Shown here: positions 19,416-30,633 of the stretch, one piece after another
How positions within the stretch are numbered: position 1 is the stretch's first letter
How the letters are laid out: the number at the start of each line of letters is the position of its first letter
Source of the DNA: Candidatus Tokpelaia sp. JSC085
GTDB lineage: Bacteria; Pseudomonadota; Alphaproteobacteria; Rhizobiales; Rhizobiaceae
Assembly (NCBI GenBank): GCA_003331005.1
Contig: QENC01000001.1
Location: 733,174 to 797,173 of the forward strand
Reading direction: 5' to 3'
DNA length: 64,000 bases
Made by a program: the position numbers and the translations under genes
Notes under the pieces: generated by a model
Database searches by the model: none
What the model was told of the DNA's origin: nothing
The model's input: the letters and a program-made list of their open reading frames with translations, nothing else

Positions 19416-22088
19416 ATGAATAGCGTTAATGAAATTAGATCCGCCTTTTTGGATTTTTTCCACCGAAACGATCACGAGATTCTGCCATCCAGCCCACTTG
19501 TACCGCACAAGGATCCAACATTGCTGTTTACCAACGCTGGTATGGTGCAGTTCAAAAACGTATTTACAGGACTTGAGAAGCACGTATACTGCCGTGCAGT
19601 CACAGCACAGAAATGTGTACGAGCTGGTGGTAAGCACAATGATCTTGATCATGTTGGCTATACAGCACGTCATCATACATTTTTTGAAATGTTGGGGAAT
19701 TTTTCCTTTGGCAATTATTTCAAAGAAGAGGCAATCTTTCTGGCATGGAATTTACTGTTTAAGGAATTTGGCCTAAATAAAGAAAAATTTCTAGTGACAA
19801 TTTATTACGATGATGATGTTGCTGCTGGGTATTGGAAGAAGATTGCAGGTCTTTCAGATAAGAAAATTATTCGCATTGCCACAAGTGATAATTTCTGGAC
19901 CATGGGCGATAGTGGCCCCTGCGGTCCATGTTCAGAGATTTTTTATGATCATGGCAGTCATATTATAGGCAGTCCGCCCGGCAGTGCAGGGAAAGATGGT
20001 GATCGTTTCATTGAAATCTGGAATCTAGTCTTCATGCAGTATGAACAGATTTCAATGAATGAGCGGTTGAAGCTATCCAGGCCTTCTATTGATACAGGTA
20101 TGGGCCTTGAACGTCTTGCTGCTGTGCTTCAGGGTGTACATGATAATTACGATATTGATCTTTTCCGTACCCTGATCCAGGCTTCAGAAGAAGTGACGGG
20201 TGTCAAGGCTATCAGCGAATTTACAGTCAGCCATCGTATTATTGCTGATCATTTGCGTTCATCTGCTTTTTTGATTGCGGATGGTGTCTTGCCGTCCAAT
20301 GAGGGGCGTGGCTATGTCCTCCGACGTATAATGCGTCGTGCCATGCGCCACGCTCAACTTCTTGGGGCCAAGGATCCGATTTTATGGAGATTATTACCCA
20401 CACTTGTCCACGAGATGGGACAAGCGTATCCTGAATTACTCCGTGCGGAATCATTTATTTCAGAAACCTTAAAATTGGAGGAAACTCGTTTCTGCAGAAC
20501 ACTGGAACACGGCCTCAACCTTCTTGAAGACCTTGCTAAAGATGTTGGGGATGGTGAATGCTTTGATGGAGAAGTTGCTTTCAAATTATACGATACCTAC
20601 GGCTTTCCGCTTGATTTGACACGAGATGTTCTGCATCGTCGTGGGATTACTGTTGATATTGCAGGATTTGATAAGGCGATGACACGACAAAAAGTGGAAG
20701 CACGTGCCAACTGGTCAGGATCGGGTAATATGGCTACCGAGAAGGTATGGTTTACCGTTTACGATCAGGTTGGGGCAAGTAAATTTTTGGGGTATGAAAC
20801 TGAACAGGCTGAAGCTTTTGTGACTGCCCTTGTCTGTGATGGCCAGATCATTGCCGATGCTCGTGAAGGAGATGATTGCGCGGTCATTGTTAACCAGACT
20901 CCATTTTATGGTGAATCTAGTGGGCAGGTTGGTGATCAAGGCATTATTTCCGGGGAAAACTTTATATTTGATGTATCTAATACAACAAAAATGGCGAATA
21001 TTTTCGCTCATCTTGGAAGAGTGAGAAAAGGTCGTATTGCCACAGGTCAGTTCGCAGCCCTTTCTGTTGATTCTGAAAGACGAGCAAGAATATGTAGCAA
21101 TCATTCTGCTACGCATTTGTTACATGCAATGTTGCGTAAAACACTGGGAAAGCATGTTGTACAAAGGGGATCTCTTGTGACGTCTGATCGCTTGCGTTTT
21201 GACTTTTCTCATCCAAAAGCTGTCACATGTGAAGAACTTGCTCGGATTGAAGAATTGGTTAACAATATTGTACTGCAAAATGATGAAGTCACAGTGCGGC
21301 TATTGGCAGTGGATGATGCTATTGCTGAAGGTGCAATAGCACTTTTTGGGGAAAAATATGGTGATGAAGTACGTGTTGTTTCCATGGGAAAAATTAAGAA
21401 CAAAGATAAAGATAGACAACGATATAACCCATATTTATCAAGTGAACTTTGTGGTGGAACACATGTCCGACGGACCGGTGATATTGGTCTGATTCATATT
21501 ATTGCTGAGGGTGCAATTTCTTCTGGGGTCCGCCGTATTGAAGCTCTGACAGGAAAGGCTGCACAACATTATCTCGTAGAGAAGAAGGAACAACTTGCAG
21601 GTATTGCGGCGATTCTTAAATCGACGCTGCAGGATGCATATAGTCGCACCTGTGTTTTGATTGACAAGTGTTACAGTCTGAGCAAAGAGCTGGATGATAC
21701 GCGACGGAAGTTGGCACTCAGTAATCAAGGTAAAAGCAGTAGCGAAACGTTAAATGGGTTCGCCTTTCTAGGACAGATTGTTTCAGGAATATCTTCTCGC
21801 GAACTGAAGTCCTTAGCTGATACAGGGAAGAAGCAGCTTGGCTCTGGCGTTGTTGTATTTATCAGTGTCAATGCAAGTGAAAAAGCCAGTATTGTTGTCG
21901 GAGTGACCGAGGATTTGACAGTGAAAATAAATGCTATTGATCTTGTCCGTATCGGTGCAGCTGCTCTGGGCGGACAGGGTGGAGGTGGACGGCCTGATCT
22001 GGCACAGGCAGGCGGTCCGCTGGGCGGCAGTGCAGAAAAAGCGATTGCTAGGATTCGGAAGAAGCTAGAGACTGTGAATATCGGATGA
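19416..22088 (+). CDS. alaS: Alanyl-tRNA synthetase
   Basis: 890 residues from the ATG at 19416 ([20 protein letters not shown]). The frame is open back to 19329 but the family starts at this methionine, and AGGTG lies ahead. Class II core with [15 protein letters not shown] and [17 protein letters not shown]; editing domain with zinc-binding HSATHLLH and [14 protein letters not shown]-terminal oligomerisation/DHHA1 domain with the Gly-rich [18 protein letters not shown]. Full length. Charges tRNA-Ala and clears mischarged Ser/Gly. In rhizobia recA often precedes alaS; here serS does, indicating rearrangement. Confidence 0.96.
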   Translation: MNSVNEIRSAFLDFFHRNDHEILPSSPLVPHKDPTLLFTNAGMVQFKNVFTGLEKHVYCRAVTAQKCVRAGGKHNDLDHVGYTARHHTFFEMLGNFSFGNYFKEEAIFLAWNLLFKEFGLNKEKFLVTIYYDDDVAAGYWKKIAGLSDKKIIRIATSDNFWTMGDSGPCGPCSEIFYDHGSHIIGSPPGSAGKDGDRFIEIWNLVFMQYEQISMNERLKLSRPSIDTGMGLERLAAVLQGVHDNYDIDLFRTLIQASEEVTGVKAISEFTVSHRIIADHLRSSAFLIADGVLPSNEGRGYVLRRIMRRAMRHAQLLGAKDPILWRLLPTLVHEMGQAYPELLRAESFISETLKLEETRFCRTLEHGLNLLEDLAKDVGDGECFDGEVAFKLYDTYGFPLDLTRDVLHRRGITVDIAGFDKAMTRQKVEARANWSGSGNMATEKVWFTVYDQVGASKFLGYETEQAEAFVTALVCDGQIIADAREGDDCAVIVNQTPFYGESSGQVGDQGIISGENFIFDVSNTTKMANIFAHLGRVRKGRIATGQFAALSVDSERRARICSNHSATHLLHAMLRKTLGKHVVQRGSLVTSDRLRFDFSHPKAVTCEELARIEELVNNIVLQNDEVTVRLLAVDDAIAEGAIALFGEKYGDEVRVVSMGKIKNKDKDRQRYNPYLSSELCGGTHVRRTGDIGLIHIIAEGAISSGVRRIEALTGKAAQHYLVEKKEQLAGIAAILKSTLQDAYSRTCVLIDKCYSLSKELDDTRRKLALSNQGKSSSETLNGFAFLGQIVSGISSRELKSLADTGKKQLGSGVVVFISVNASEKASIVVGVTEDLTVKINAIDLVRIGAAALGGQGGGGRPDLAQAGGPLGGSAEKAIARIRKKLETVNIG

Positions 22089-22122
22089 GATTGCTTCAAT
22101 TTAAGGGAAGGGATAGGTTTTT

Positions 22123-23067
22123 ATGGCGAGAGCATTTATTTTTCCCGGTCAGGGAAGTCAGTTTGTTGGAATGGGGAAAGCATTAGCAAAGCAATGTCCT
22201 GAAGCACGTGCAATTTTTGAAGAGGTTGATGATTCACTTGAGCAAGAACTTTCAAGAATTATGTTTGAAGGACCTGAAGAAGCATTAACTCTGACCGCAA
22301 ATACTCAGCCTGCCCTGATGGCAGTGTCTATTGCTGTACTGAGGGTTCTAGAGATACAAGGGCTAGTGCTTGAGGATAAAATCCGATATGTTGCAGGACA
22401 CTCACTGGGAGAATATTCGGCACTTTGTGCTGCTGGCATGTTTTCTCTTAGAGATACAGCACGCCTTTTGCGCATTCGTGGAAATGCGATGCAGGAAGCT
22501 GTGCCTGTCGGTGTGGGAGCTATGGCAGCCATTATAGGCTTGGATAACAGTATTGTTTCTGCGATTTGTCAAGAAGTAGTGGCATTAGGTGTGTGTCAGA
22601 TTTCCAATGACAATGGCAGCGGACAACTAGTGGTCTCCGGAAACCGAGAAGCTGTTGAGCGTACTGTAAGCATCGCTAGGAAAAGAGGTGCCAGGCATGT
22701 AATCATGCTGCCGGTTTCTGCTCCGTTTCACTCAAAGTTGATGGAATCTGCAGCTGAAATAATGAACGCTGTTCTCGATGGGATTTCCCATCATAACCCC
22801 AAAATACCTGTTATTTCTAATGTTTTAGCAGAACCTGTACAGAGTGCTGTCAAAATAAAGAATCTTCTTGTGGAACAGATCACAGGCAGAGTACGGTGGC
22901 GCGAAACGATTGAATGGTTTGCTGCTCATGACATAATGGATCTTTACGAAATAGGCTCAGGACGAGTACTTACTGGTCTGGCAAAACGTGTTAACAGGGA
23001 CTTTAATGGAATGGCAGTGGGGACAGTCAAAGAGATTGAAATTGCACTTAAAGCACTTGGTATCTAA
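22123..23067 (+). CDS. fabD: Malonyl-CoA:ACP transacylase
   Basis: 314 residues. FPGQGSQFVGMGKALA at the N-terminus, the nucleophile Ser in AGHSLGEYSALCAAG, the Arg in RLLRIRGNAMQEAV and the His in VSAPFHSKLM give the full Ser-His-Arg set. It loads malonate onto ACP for fatty-acid elongation. First gene of fabD-fabG-acpP-fabF-mltG, beginning 34 nt after alaS, with AAGGGAAGGG ahead of the ATG. Confidence 0.96.
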   Translation: MARAFIFPGQGSQFVGMGKALAKQCPEARAIFEEVDDSLEQELSRIMFEGPEEALTLTANTQPALMAVSIAVLRVLEIQGLVLEDKIRYVAGHSLGEYSALCAAGMFSLRDTARLLRIRGNAMQEAVPVGVGAMAAIIGLDNSIVSAICQEVVALGVCQISNDNGSGQLVVSGNREAVERTVSIARKRGARHVIMLPVSAPFHSKLMESAAEIMNAVLDGISHHNPKIPVISNVLAEPVQSAVKIKNLLVEQITGRVRWRETIEWFAAHDIMDLYEIGSGRVLTGLAKRVNRDFNGMAVGTVKEIEIALKALGI

Positions 23068-23084
23068 GGGTGAGGGAGACGGCA

Positions 23085-23825
23085 ATGTTTAAACTAAACG
23101 GGCGTAGGGCACTCATCACAGGTGCAACAAGCGGTATTGGTGAAGAAATTGCCCATAGTTTTCATAGGAGAGGCGTCATTGTTGGTTTACATGGTACGCG
23201 CCGGGACAAGTTGGACGAGCTTTCGCAAAAATTAGGGATACAGGAGGCTCATGTCTTTCCGGTAGATTTTACAGATCGTTCTGCGGTGCAAAAGTTTGCA
23301 AAAACAGCTGTGCAAGACATGGAAGGCATTGATATTTTAGTGAACAATGCCGGTATCACGCGTGACGCTTTATTTGTGCGTATGAGTGATGATGATTGGG
23401 ATCATGTTTTATCGGTGAATCTCACTGCTGTCTTCAATCTGACTCATGAGATTGCTCGTGCAATGATGCGTCGTCGTTTCGGGCGTATTATTAATATTAC
23501 TTCTGTTGTAGGAATTTCTGGAAATGTAGGACAGACAAATTATTGTGCAGCAAAGGCAGGGCTTATCGGTTTTTCAAAAGCTCTTGCACAGGAAATTGCA
23601 GTGCGTAATGTCACGGTCAATTGTATTGCTCCGGGTTTTATTGAGACTGCCATGACGGATAAGCTTTGTTCCCGGATTAAAGAAGAGCTTGTGAAGAAGA
23701 TTCCGATGAAACGCATGGGGCAAAGCAGTGATATTGCTGCTGCTGTAGTTTATCTTGCCAGTGATGAATCTGCCTATATAACAGGCCAGACATTGCATAT
23801 AAATGGTGGAATGGTCATGGTTTAA
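23085..23825 (+). CDS. fabG: 3-oxoacyl-ACP reductase
   Basis: 246-residue short-chain dehydrogenase from the ATG at 23085 (MFKLNGRRALITGATSGIGE), with GAGGGAG about 7 nt ahead. TGATSGIG binds NADPH, NNAGITRD follows strand 4, and the catalytic Ser-Tyr-Lys is in ITSVVGISGNVGQTNYCAAK. The C-terminal PGFIETAMTD and GQTLHINGGMVM segments are typical of FabG. It reduces 3-oxoacyl-ACP to 3-hydroxyacyl-ACP. 17 nt separate it from fabD. Stops are followed by a strong structured element before acpP. Confidence 0.95.
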   Translation: MFKLNGRRALITGATSGIGEEIAHSFHRRGVIVGLHGTRRDKLDELSQKLGIQEAHVFPVDFTDRSAVQKFAKTAVQDMEGIDILVNNAGITRDALFVRMSDDDWDHVLSVNLTAVFNLTHEIARAMMRRRFGRIINITSVVGISGNVGQTNYCAAKAGLIGFSKALAQEIAVRNVTVNCIAPGFIETAMTDKLCSRIKEELVKKIPMKRMGQSSDIAAAVVYLASDESAYITGQTLHINGGMVMV

Positions 23826-23835
23826 TAGAGACATC

Positions 23836-23897
23836 AGAAAAATGCTTTGCGTCCTGGGGATACTCGTGTTAATCCCCCGCAAGGGAAGCATTTTTCT
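23836..23897 (+). terminator. Three-tier long hairpin with T-rich 3' arm between fabG and acpP
   Basis: AGAAAAATGCTT (23836-23847) pairs perfectly over 12 bp with AAGCATTTTTCT (23886-23897). Inside, TTGCG (23847-23851) can pair with CGCAA (23878-23882) and GGGGAT (23856-23861) with ATCCCC (23872-23877), enclosing a 10-nt loop. The A-run/T-run ends make it resemble a bidirectional intrinsic terminator. It would separate fabDG from acpP-fabF transcripts or lower read-through, allowing a higher acpP level from its own promoter. A regulatory RNA role is possible but not shown. Confidence 0.65.
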
Positions 23898-23910
23898 CTC
23901 TGCAGGTGAT

Positions 23911-24022
23911 ATCCTGTGAGGAGGTAGGCTATCCACAGGATGCAAAAGGGTTGTATTATGCAATCTACTTGATGTATCCATTGTTTGATCAGAGTATCCC
24001 AGGCCGTTACTCAAGGCTGGGA
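23911..24022 (+). promoter_or_regulatory. acpP leader with two further hairpins
   Basis: ATCCTGTG (23911-23918) pairs with CACAGGAT (23934-23941) over 8 bp around a 15-nt loop containing AGGAGGTAGG. A second stem at about 23997-24022 pairs TCCCA(G)GCC with GGC-TGGGA around GTTACTCAA, 25 nt before the acpP ATG. The first hairpin hides a Shine-Dalgarno-like AGGAGG that serves no visible gene. Together with the terminator-like structure just upstream, three hairpins fill the fabG-acpP gap. Function unknown. Confidence 0.4.
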
Positions 24023-24046
24023 AAATATGGAATTGAGGTTTTCAGC

Positions 24047-24283
24047 ATGAGTGATACACAAGAACGTGTCCGGAAGATTGTTGTTGAACATTTGGGCGTA
24101 GATGTTGATAAGGTAACTGAGGGTGCAAGCTTTATAGATGATCTGGGTGCTGATAGTCTTGATACTGTTGAGCTTGTTATGGCTTTTGAAGAAGAATTTG
24201 GTGTAGAAATTCCCGATGATGCTGCTGAAACCATTCTTACAGTTGGCGATGCTGTACAGTTTATCGACAAAGCTTCCACCTAA
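24047..24283 (+). CDS. acpP: Acyl carrier protein
   Basis: 78 residues from the ATG at 24047 ([19 protein letters not shown]). The phosphopantetheine serine is in [20 protein letters not shown]. Very acidic four-helix protein, carrier of acyl chains in fatty-acid and lipid A synthesis. The frame is open back to 23906 but the extension runs through the leader hairpins and is not part of ACP. Confidence 0.97.
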   Translation: MSDTQERVRKIVVEHLGVDVDKVTEGASFIDDLGADSLDTVELVMAFEEEFGVEIPDDAAETILTVGDAVQFIDKAST

Positions 24284-24364
24284 TAATAAATAATATATAT
24301 AGAATACAATAAATAATCAGGATAGCTTTTTCCGGTTTTAGTGTTTTCTTTTGGTAGATCATCA

Positions 24365-25627
24365 ATGAGACGTGTCGTCATTACCGGGTTGGGGTTGGTT
24401 TCGCCACTTGCCGGCAATGTGGAGCATAGTTGGAAGCGGCTTCTTGCCAGTCAGAGTGCTGTGCGGCGTGTCACAGAGTTTGAGGTAGCTGATCTGCCTT
24501 GCCAGATTGCCTGTCGTGTTCCTGTGGGTGACGGGTCTGCTGGAACTTTTAATCCTGATTTGCATATGGAGGTAAAAGAGCAGCGTAAGGTTGATCCTTT
24601 CATTATCTATGCATTAGGTGCCGCTAACGAAGCACTGGAGGACGCAGGTTGGTCTCCTATATCAGATGAAGATCAGATTCGTACTGGCGTAATGATTGGT
24701 TCAGGAATCGGTGGGGTTGAGGGTATTGTTGAAGCAGGTTATACATTACGGGACCGCGGTCCAAGGCGGATTTCACCATTTTTTATTCCTGGCCGTCTTA
24801 TAAACCTTGCCTCCGGGTATGTTTCAATCAAACACTGTTTGCGCGGACCTAATCATGCTGTTGTCACGGCTTGTTCAACAGGGGCTCACGCTATAGGGGA
24901 TGCTTCTCGTCTCATTGGATTAGGAGATGCTGATGTCATGTTAGCTGGAGGGACTGAATCACCGGTCAACAGAATTTCTCTTGCTGGGTTTGCTGCATGT
25001 AAGGCACTTTCAACAAATTGGAACAAGAATCCGGCATATGCTTCACGACCCTATGACCAGGACCGTGATGGCTTTGTGATGGGCGAAGGCGCTGCTGTCC
25101 TTGTTTTAGAAGAACTGGAACATGCTAGAAAACGTGATGCTAATATCTACGCCGAAATTATTGGGTATGGTCTTTCAGGTGATGCTTATCATATTACGGC
25201 TCCATCTGAAAATGGTGAAGGAGCAGAACGGTGTATGAGATCGGCATTGAACCGTGCTGGTGTCAGCGCGGAGGAGATTGATTACATTAATGCACATGGA
25301 ACATCTACAATGGCAGATACAATCGAGCTTGCAGCTGTTGAGCGGGTGCTAGGACCTTATGCATCGAAGGTCTCAATGTCGTCTACAAAGTCTTCTATTG
25401 GACATATGCTAGGCGCTGCAGGCGCTGCTGAGGCTATTTTTAGTGTTCTGGCCATTCGGGATAATATAGCACCGGCAACTCTCAATCTTGATAATCCTTC
25501 AGTTCCTACAAGAATAGATCTTGTTCCACACAAACCACGAGAACGTCGGATTGACATTGTTTTGTCCAATTCTTTTGGATTTGGTGGAACTAATGCATCT
25601 CTTGTGATACGACGTTACAAGCATTGA
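24365..25627 (+). CDS. fabF: 3-oxoacyl-ACP synthase II (KAS II)
   Basis: 420 residues from the ATG at 24365 (MRRVVITGLGLVSPLAGNVE). Catalytic Cys in VTACSTGAHAIGDA, His in NAHGTSTMADTIEL and His in KSSIGHMLGAAGAAEA, then SNSFGFGGTNASL at the C-terminus, so the Cys-His-His triad is complete. It condenses malonyl-ACP with acyl-ACP and controls unsaturated chain elongation. It is 81 nt downstream of acpP; its stop overlaps the proposed TTG start of mltG. Confidence 0.96.
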   Translation: MRRVVITGLGLVSPLAGNVEHSWKRLLASQSAVRRVTEFEVADLPCQIACRVPVGDGSAGTFNPDLHMEVKEQRKVDPFIIYALGAANEALEDAGWSPISDEDQIRTGVMIGSGIGGVEGIVEAGYTLRDRGPRRISPFFIPGRLINLASGYVSIKHCLRGPNHAVVTACSTGAHAIGDASRLIGLGDADVMLAGGTESPVNRISLAGFAACKALSTNWNKNPAYASRPYDQDRDGFVMGEGAAVLVLEELEHARKRDANIYAEIIGYGLSGDAYHITAPSENGEGAERCMRSALNRAGVSAEEIDYINAHGTSTMADTIELAAVERVLGPYASKVSMSSTKSSIGHMLGAAGAAEAIFSVLAIRDNIAPATLNLDNPSVPTRIDLVPHKPRERRIDIVLSNSFGFGGTNASLVIRRYKH

Positions 25628-26856
25628 AGATATTATCCACAAGCTCATCGAATGGGACAGACAGAGGATTGGTGCATAGTGTTCTTACTGATTGTGGCTA
25701 TCTATTGCTATTTATCTCTGGAATTTTCTGGAATATTAAAAGAACAGGTAGGCATTGGATTGTGCAAAATGCAAATACAGGAGGCAATAGTGATCATGAG
25801 GTAGGATCAGCTTCAGTCAAGCTTTTTGGAGGAAAATGGAAGAAGATCTTTTTTTTTATCAATGGCATTTTTACACTCTTTTTTCTTATTGTTGCGGAAG
25901 CATGGTTAAGCTTTTACGCAGCATGGTACGTTTTTGAGAGTCCTGGATTATCAAAAGAAGCGCATGTCATTCTTATTAAGCCTGGAATGGGGATTCATGC
26001 CATTGGGACAATGTTGCAAAGGAAGGGATTGATCAAGCATTCGCATATTTTTGTTCATGGAGTTCACTGGGAAAAAAAGGATGAGAAACTGAAAGCCGGT
26101 GAATATGAAATTCCTGCACATGCTTCAATGCGGCAAATCATGGATACTCTGGTTCTGGGCTGCTCTATCGAATATCAGTTCACCGTGCCAGAAGGTTCGA
26201 CGGTCGTGCAGATTTTGGAGCGACTCGCTAGCAATGAGATGCTCACCGGGCGACTACCTGGACGATTACCACCTGAAGGTTGGCTTATGACCGATACAGT
26301 GAAATTTGTTCGTGGCACGTCCAGAGTCGAGATTATACGATACTTGCAAGATGGCCAACACCGCTTGGTGCAAGAGATATGGGATGGGCGTGATCCCGGG
26401 GTACCCCTCAAGAATGTTCATGAACTGGTAACCTTAGCATCCATTGTAGAAAAAGAAACAGGGATTGCTTCAGAACGTCCGCGTGTAGCTGCTGTATTCT
26501 ATAATCGATTAAAAAAAAAGATACGTCTGCAATCTGATGCAACAGTCCTGTACGGTGTTTTTGGAGGGAAGGGAAAACCATCAGACCGTCTGATTTACCG
26601 GTCTGACCTCGATATGATCACACCATTTAATACGTATAAAATCACCGGATTACCTCCTTTCCCGATTGCCAATCCAGGACGGGCTTCTTTAAAGGCAGTT
26701 GCCAATCCAATGTATACGGATGATCTCTATTTTGTTGCAAATGGAACAGGAGGACATGTTTTTTCCAAAACGTTAGATGAACATAACAGGCATGTTATAA
26801 GATGGCGGAAATTGAAGAAAAGCCAGCATGCTTCTTTTGAAAAATCACTAAAATAG
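25624..26856 (+). CDS. mltG: Endolytic murein transglycosylase MltG (YceG-like)
   Basis: Inner-membrane lytic transglycosylase that cleaves nascent glycan strands. One membrane helix (FFFINGIFTLFFLIVAEAWL, about residues 76-95) is followed by a LysM-like subdomain and the catalytic domain, with the Glu in LASIVEKETGIASERPRVA, then VFYNRLKKKIRLQSDATVLY and TPFNTYKITGLPPFPIANPG. The start is uncertain: the longest frame begins at a TTG at 25624 overlapping the fabF stop, while the GTG at 25672 is an alternative; the first 70 residues are poorly conserved in the family anyway. In rhizobia yicC and gmk normally follow; here a convergent gene begins 22 nt away. Confidence 0.9.
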   Translation: MKILSTSSSNGTDRGLVHSVLTDCGYLLLFISGIFWNIKRTGRHWIVQNANTGGNSDHEVGSASVKLFGGKWKKIFFFINGIFTLFFLIVAEAWLSFYAAWYVFESPGLSKEAHVILIKPGMGIHAIGTMLQRKGLIKHSHIFVHGVHWEKKDEKLKAGEYEIPAHASMRQIMDTLVLGCSIEYQFTVPEGSTVVQILERLASNEMLTGRLPGRLPPEGWLMTDTVKFVRGTSRVEIIRYLQDGQHRLVQEIWDGRDPGVPLKNVHELVTLASIVEKETGIASERPRVAAVFYNRLKKKIRLQSDATVLYGVFGGKGKPSDRLIYRSDLDMITPFNTYKITGLPPFPIANPGRASLKAVANPMYTDDLYFVANGTGGHVFSKTLDEHNRHVIRWRKLKKSQHASFEKSLK

Positions 26857-26878
26857 TAGCTTACTAGCTTACTGCAAT

Positions 26879-28207
26879 TTACCGAACAGGCATTGTATGG
26901 ATGAGTGCGTCTTGCTTTTCCCGTAATCTAGCAATCCACTGATTCCGTTTAGCTGTAACATTGTGCGATGTGATCAAAGCACCTTTTTTTATAGGTGCCT
27001 TTACTTTTGCTCCTTCAAGCAAGCCACAGGGAATGGCATGAGAGATACGTGCTTCTTCAACCGACATGATCCAAGCACGGTAGGTATAGAGACCAATAAA
27101 ATCAAGCATATCACCAGGGTGCAAATCCTTTTTAGCAATTGCACAAACTTCTGCTACTGGTTTCTCCAGCGGTACCATATCCGCTTGGCCATATAGTATA
27201 ACCCGCGCACAAGTAAGAGGAACTTCCATCGCTGTGAGATGGTAAGGACGATGAAAAGTGAAATAAGGGCCATTGCCGATTTTTAGATCTTCCATCCTTT
27301 TTCGGATGCGTGGATGATGAATTTTGGCAATGACAAAGACTCCTGGAGACACATGTTGACCAATAGAATAGTCAACAACACCAGTTTTATTCAAGATACC
27401 ACCATCGACTTGAGGAATGAGTACTTGATTCAGCACACCAATATCTGCCTTTGGACCGTGCAGGCCTGGACAGTCAGGTAAGAGACCGGTAGCATTCGCT
27501 ATCGCTGCCATTTCAACCATCGTTTTCGAACCGTCTATAAATTCAACAAGCATCCGCACATTCATTTTACGGTCATGGGCTTCTTCCTCATAATCGTCTG
27601 GTATAGCATTGAAAATAAGAGGATTATTTTTTCCTTTTCCAGCAGCAACAATTTTGTATCCCAGAGCAGAGACAAATTCGATTAATTCCATGCAGGAAGC
27701 AGGTTCATCACCTGCACCAAGTGTATAGATCAGTTCGCGTTTATCTGCTTCATATTTCAGATATGGACCAATGGTAACATCAGCTTCAACATTCATCATG
27801 ACAAGATGCTTGTTGTTTTCAAGTGTCTTTATTCCAATTTCTGCGCCTGCTTCAGGATAGCCTGTTGCATCTACAACAATGTCGATTAACTCATTTTTCA
27901 ACATCAAATCAAGATCACCCGTGGCAGCAATGACGCCACATTCTATTGCTTGAGTCATGGTTGTAGCGTTTTCTACTTCTTGCACATGTCCTTTTTCCTG
28001 CCAGGCACTTTCAGCAGCGTCGAACACACGGGACAGAGTTCTGGTGGCTACGGCGCTAACACTGATGCCATCCATTTGCGTCACCTGTGCTAACAGATCA
28101 CTTCCCATTTCGCCACACCCAACAAGACCAATACGGATAGGATTACCACTATGTTCCCGCTCTTTAAGATCGCTAGCAAGCTTGGTTAAGGCGATATTGG
28201 TACTCAT
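26879..28207 (-). CDS. NAD(P)-binding oxidoreductase with C-terminal SAF domain (homoserine dehydrogenase-like, COG4091 type)
   Basis: 442 residues from the ATG at 28207, preceded by GGAGAGGAAAAG; the longer frame up to 28354 lacks similarity. The N-terminal Rossmann domain has RIGLVGCGEMGSDLLAQV and DIVVDATGYPEAGAEIGIK; the middle carries YTLGAGDEPASCMELIEF, and the C-terminal part (VCAIAKKDLHPGDMLDFIG ... GALITSHNVTAK) looks like an SAF (antifreeze/FlgA-like) domain. Such proteins are often annotated as homoserine dehydrogenase or FlgA-like, but they differ from the thrA enzyme, and the substrate is not established here. It is convergent with mltG and stands alone, so its context does not reveal the pathway. 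Confidence 0.8.
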   Translation of the reverse strand: MSTNIALTKLASDLKEREHSGNPIRIGLVGCGEMGSDLLAQVTQMDGISVSAVATRTLSRVFDAAESAWQEKGHVQEVENATTMTQAIECGVIAATGDLDLMLKNELIDIVVDATGYPEAGAEIGIKTLENNKHLVMMNVEADVTIGPYLKYEADKRELIYTLGAGDEPASCMELIEFVSALGYKIVAAGKGKNNPLIFNAIPDDYEEEAHDRKMNVRMLVEFIDGSKTMVEMAAIANATGLLPDCPGLHGPKADIGVLNQVLIPQVDGGILNKTGVVDYSIGQHVSPGVFVIAKIHHPRIRKRMEDLKIGNGPYFTFHRPYHLTAMEVPLTCARVILYGQADMVPLEKPVAEVCAIAKKDLHPGDMLDFIGLYTYRAWIMSVEEARISHAIPCGLLEGAKVKAPIKKGALITSHNVTAKRNQWIARLREKQDALIHTMPVR

Positions 28208-28639
28208 CTTTTCCTCTCCATATATGCTGATATTGACTGCTGCCCATACTTTTTGGCCTCTTGAATATGTATGTAATACAATGTCAATATTGAAATGACT
28301 GTTAAAAATATCAATTTTTGAGAGATGTATATGGTGAGTTTTGTAGAAGAACAATGCACACTGCTCTTGAACATGCTAGAGTAACGCTTTACAAACGAGT
28401 TTTTCTATGTCAGGCTAAATTAAGAACTCGTCAACGGCTTGATGCTTTTTTATTGCCTTTCATTCACAAAGGATATGGACCTTCTGCTTTCTGCAGCGAT
28501 CTCTAATCTAGAAGCGGTCTGCACAGCTATTTGTATCTATGAATATAGATCATGCTAAATTGAGGTCTAATAGCCGCAATGCTGAGATTACAATCTTGCA
28601 TATCACTTTCCTAGTGCTGAACTCAGACATATGAGCGAC
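28208..28639. other. Spacer between the SAF-domain gene and the HAD phosphatase gene
   Basis: About 430 nt. Contains the minus-strand promoter region of the SAF-domain gene, and nothing else I can recognise. A 62-codon plus-strand frame at 28318-28506 has no ribosome-binding site and no family resemblance. Confidence 0.5.
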
Positions 28640-29344
28640 TCATAAACTCATAATTTTTTCTATCACAGTCGGCATGTCTATATGACGTGAGATTATACGT
28701 TGCGCTCCGGCTTCTGCCAAAACGGTAGCGAGGCCAGGATAGGCGTGTCTGGCTCCGGTAAATCCAACAACCCACATGCCAGCTTCCTTGGCAGCGGTTA
28801 CACCGTGGAAAGAATCTTCAAGGACAATAACCCTTTCTGGATTGCTGTGATGCACCTCCGCTGCGTGAAGATAAACATCCGGAGCAGGTTTACTGCGTCT
28901 AGTACCTACTTCTGGCGCTGAAAATATGCCTACTCCTTCAAAGAGATCGTCAAGACCAGTTAACGTTAGCATAGTTTTTATACTGGTACTTGTAGAATTT
29001 GAGCATATGCAATAGGGTAAGCGAAGCTGTCCGATACTCAAGCGTACATTATCAATCGGCCTCAGCTCAGTTTTAATCCGCGTTGCAAATATTGCCCCAG
29101 ACTTTTCAATCAGTACACTATTCTCTGGCAGTGATATTCCATGCTGTGTCTTGATCATTTTCAGTGTATCAGAAAACACCAACCCGGCGTAACGTTCTGC
29201 TAACTCATTAGCCGATATTGGAAACCCAGCATCTGTCAGCAATTCGGCATTGATTTGCGCAGAAAGGTACTCTGAATCAACGAGAACGCCATCACAGTCA
29301 AAAATAACGAGTTCAAGTTTTGCCATCCACCTTCCTGTCTTCAT
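28640..29344 (-). CDS. HAD-superfamily phosphatase (beta-phosphoglucomutase/YieH-like)
   Basis: 234 residues. Motif I LVIFDCDGVLVDSE carries the nucleophile and acid/base aspartates, motif II CSNSTSTSI, motif III Lys in GTRRSKPAPDVYLHAA and motif IV VIVLEDSFHGVTAAKEAGM. An alpha-helical cap (subclass I) lies between motifs I and II. The MKTGRWMAKLELV start has a second ATG 6 codons in (MAKLELVIFDCDG) that is equally plausible. Genes of this type sit beside ccrM-mutY in rhizobia. Substrate, probably a sugar or nucleotide phosphate, is not determined. Confidence 0.88.
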   Translation of the reverse strand: MKTGRWMAKLELVIFDCDGVLVDSEYLSAQINAELLTDAGFPISANELAERYAGLVFSDTLKMIKTQHGISLPENSVLIEKSGAIFATRIKTELRPIDNVRLSIGQLRLPYCICSNSTSTSIKTMLTLTGLDDLFEGVGIFSAPEVGTRRSKPAPDVYLHAAEVHHSNPERVIVLEDSFHGVTAAKEAGMWVVGFTGARHAYPGLATVLAEAGAQRIISRHIDMPTVIEKIMSL

Positions 29345-29414
29345 TTTATGGAGATGATGAACAACACTTTAACAGTTTCTATATTAAATTGCGAGATGCG
29401 AATAGCTGTCTTAA

Positions 29415-30620
<1,206 letters not shown>

Positions 30621-30633
30621 TCGCTGTATATTA

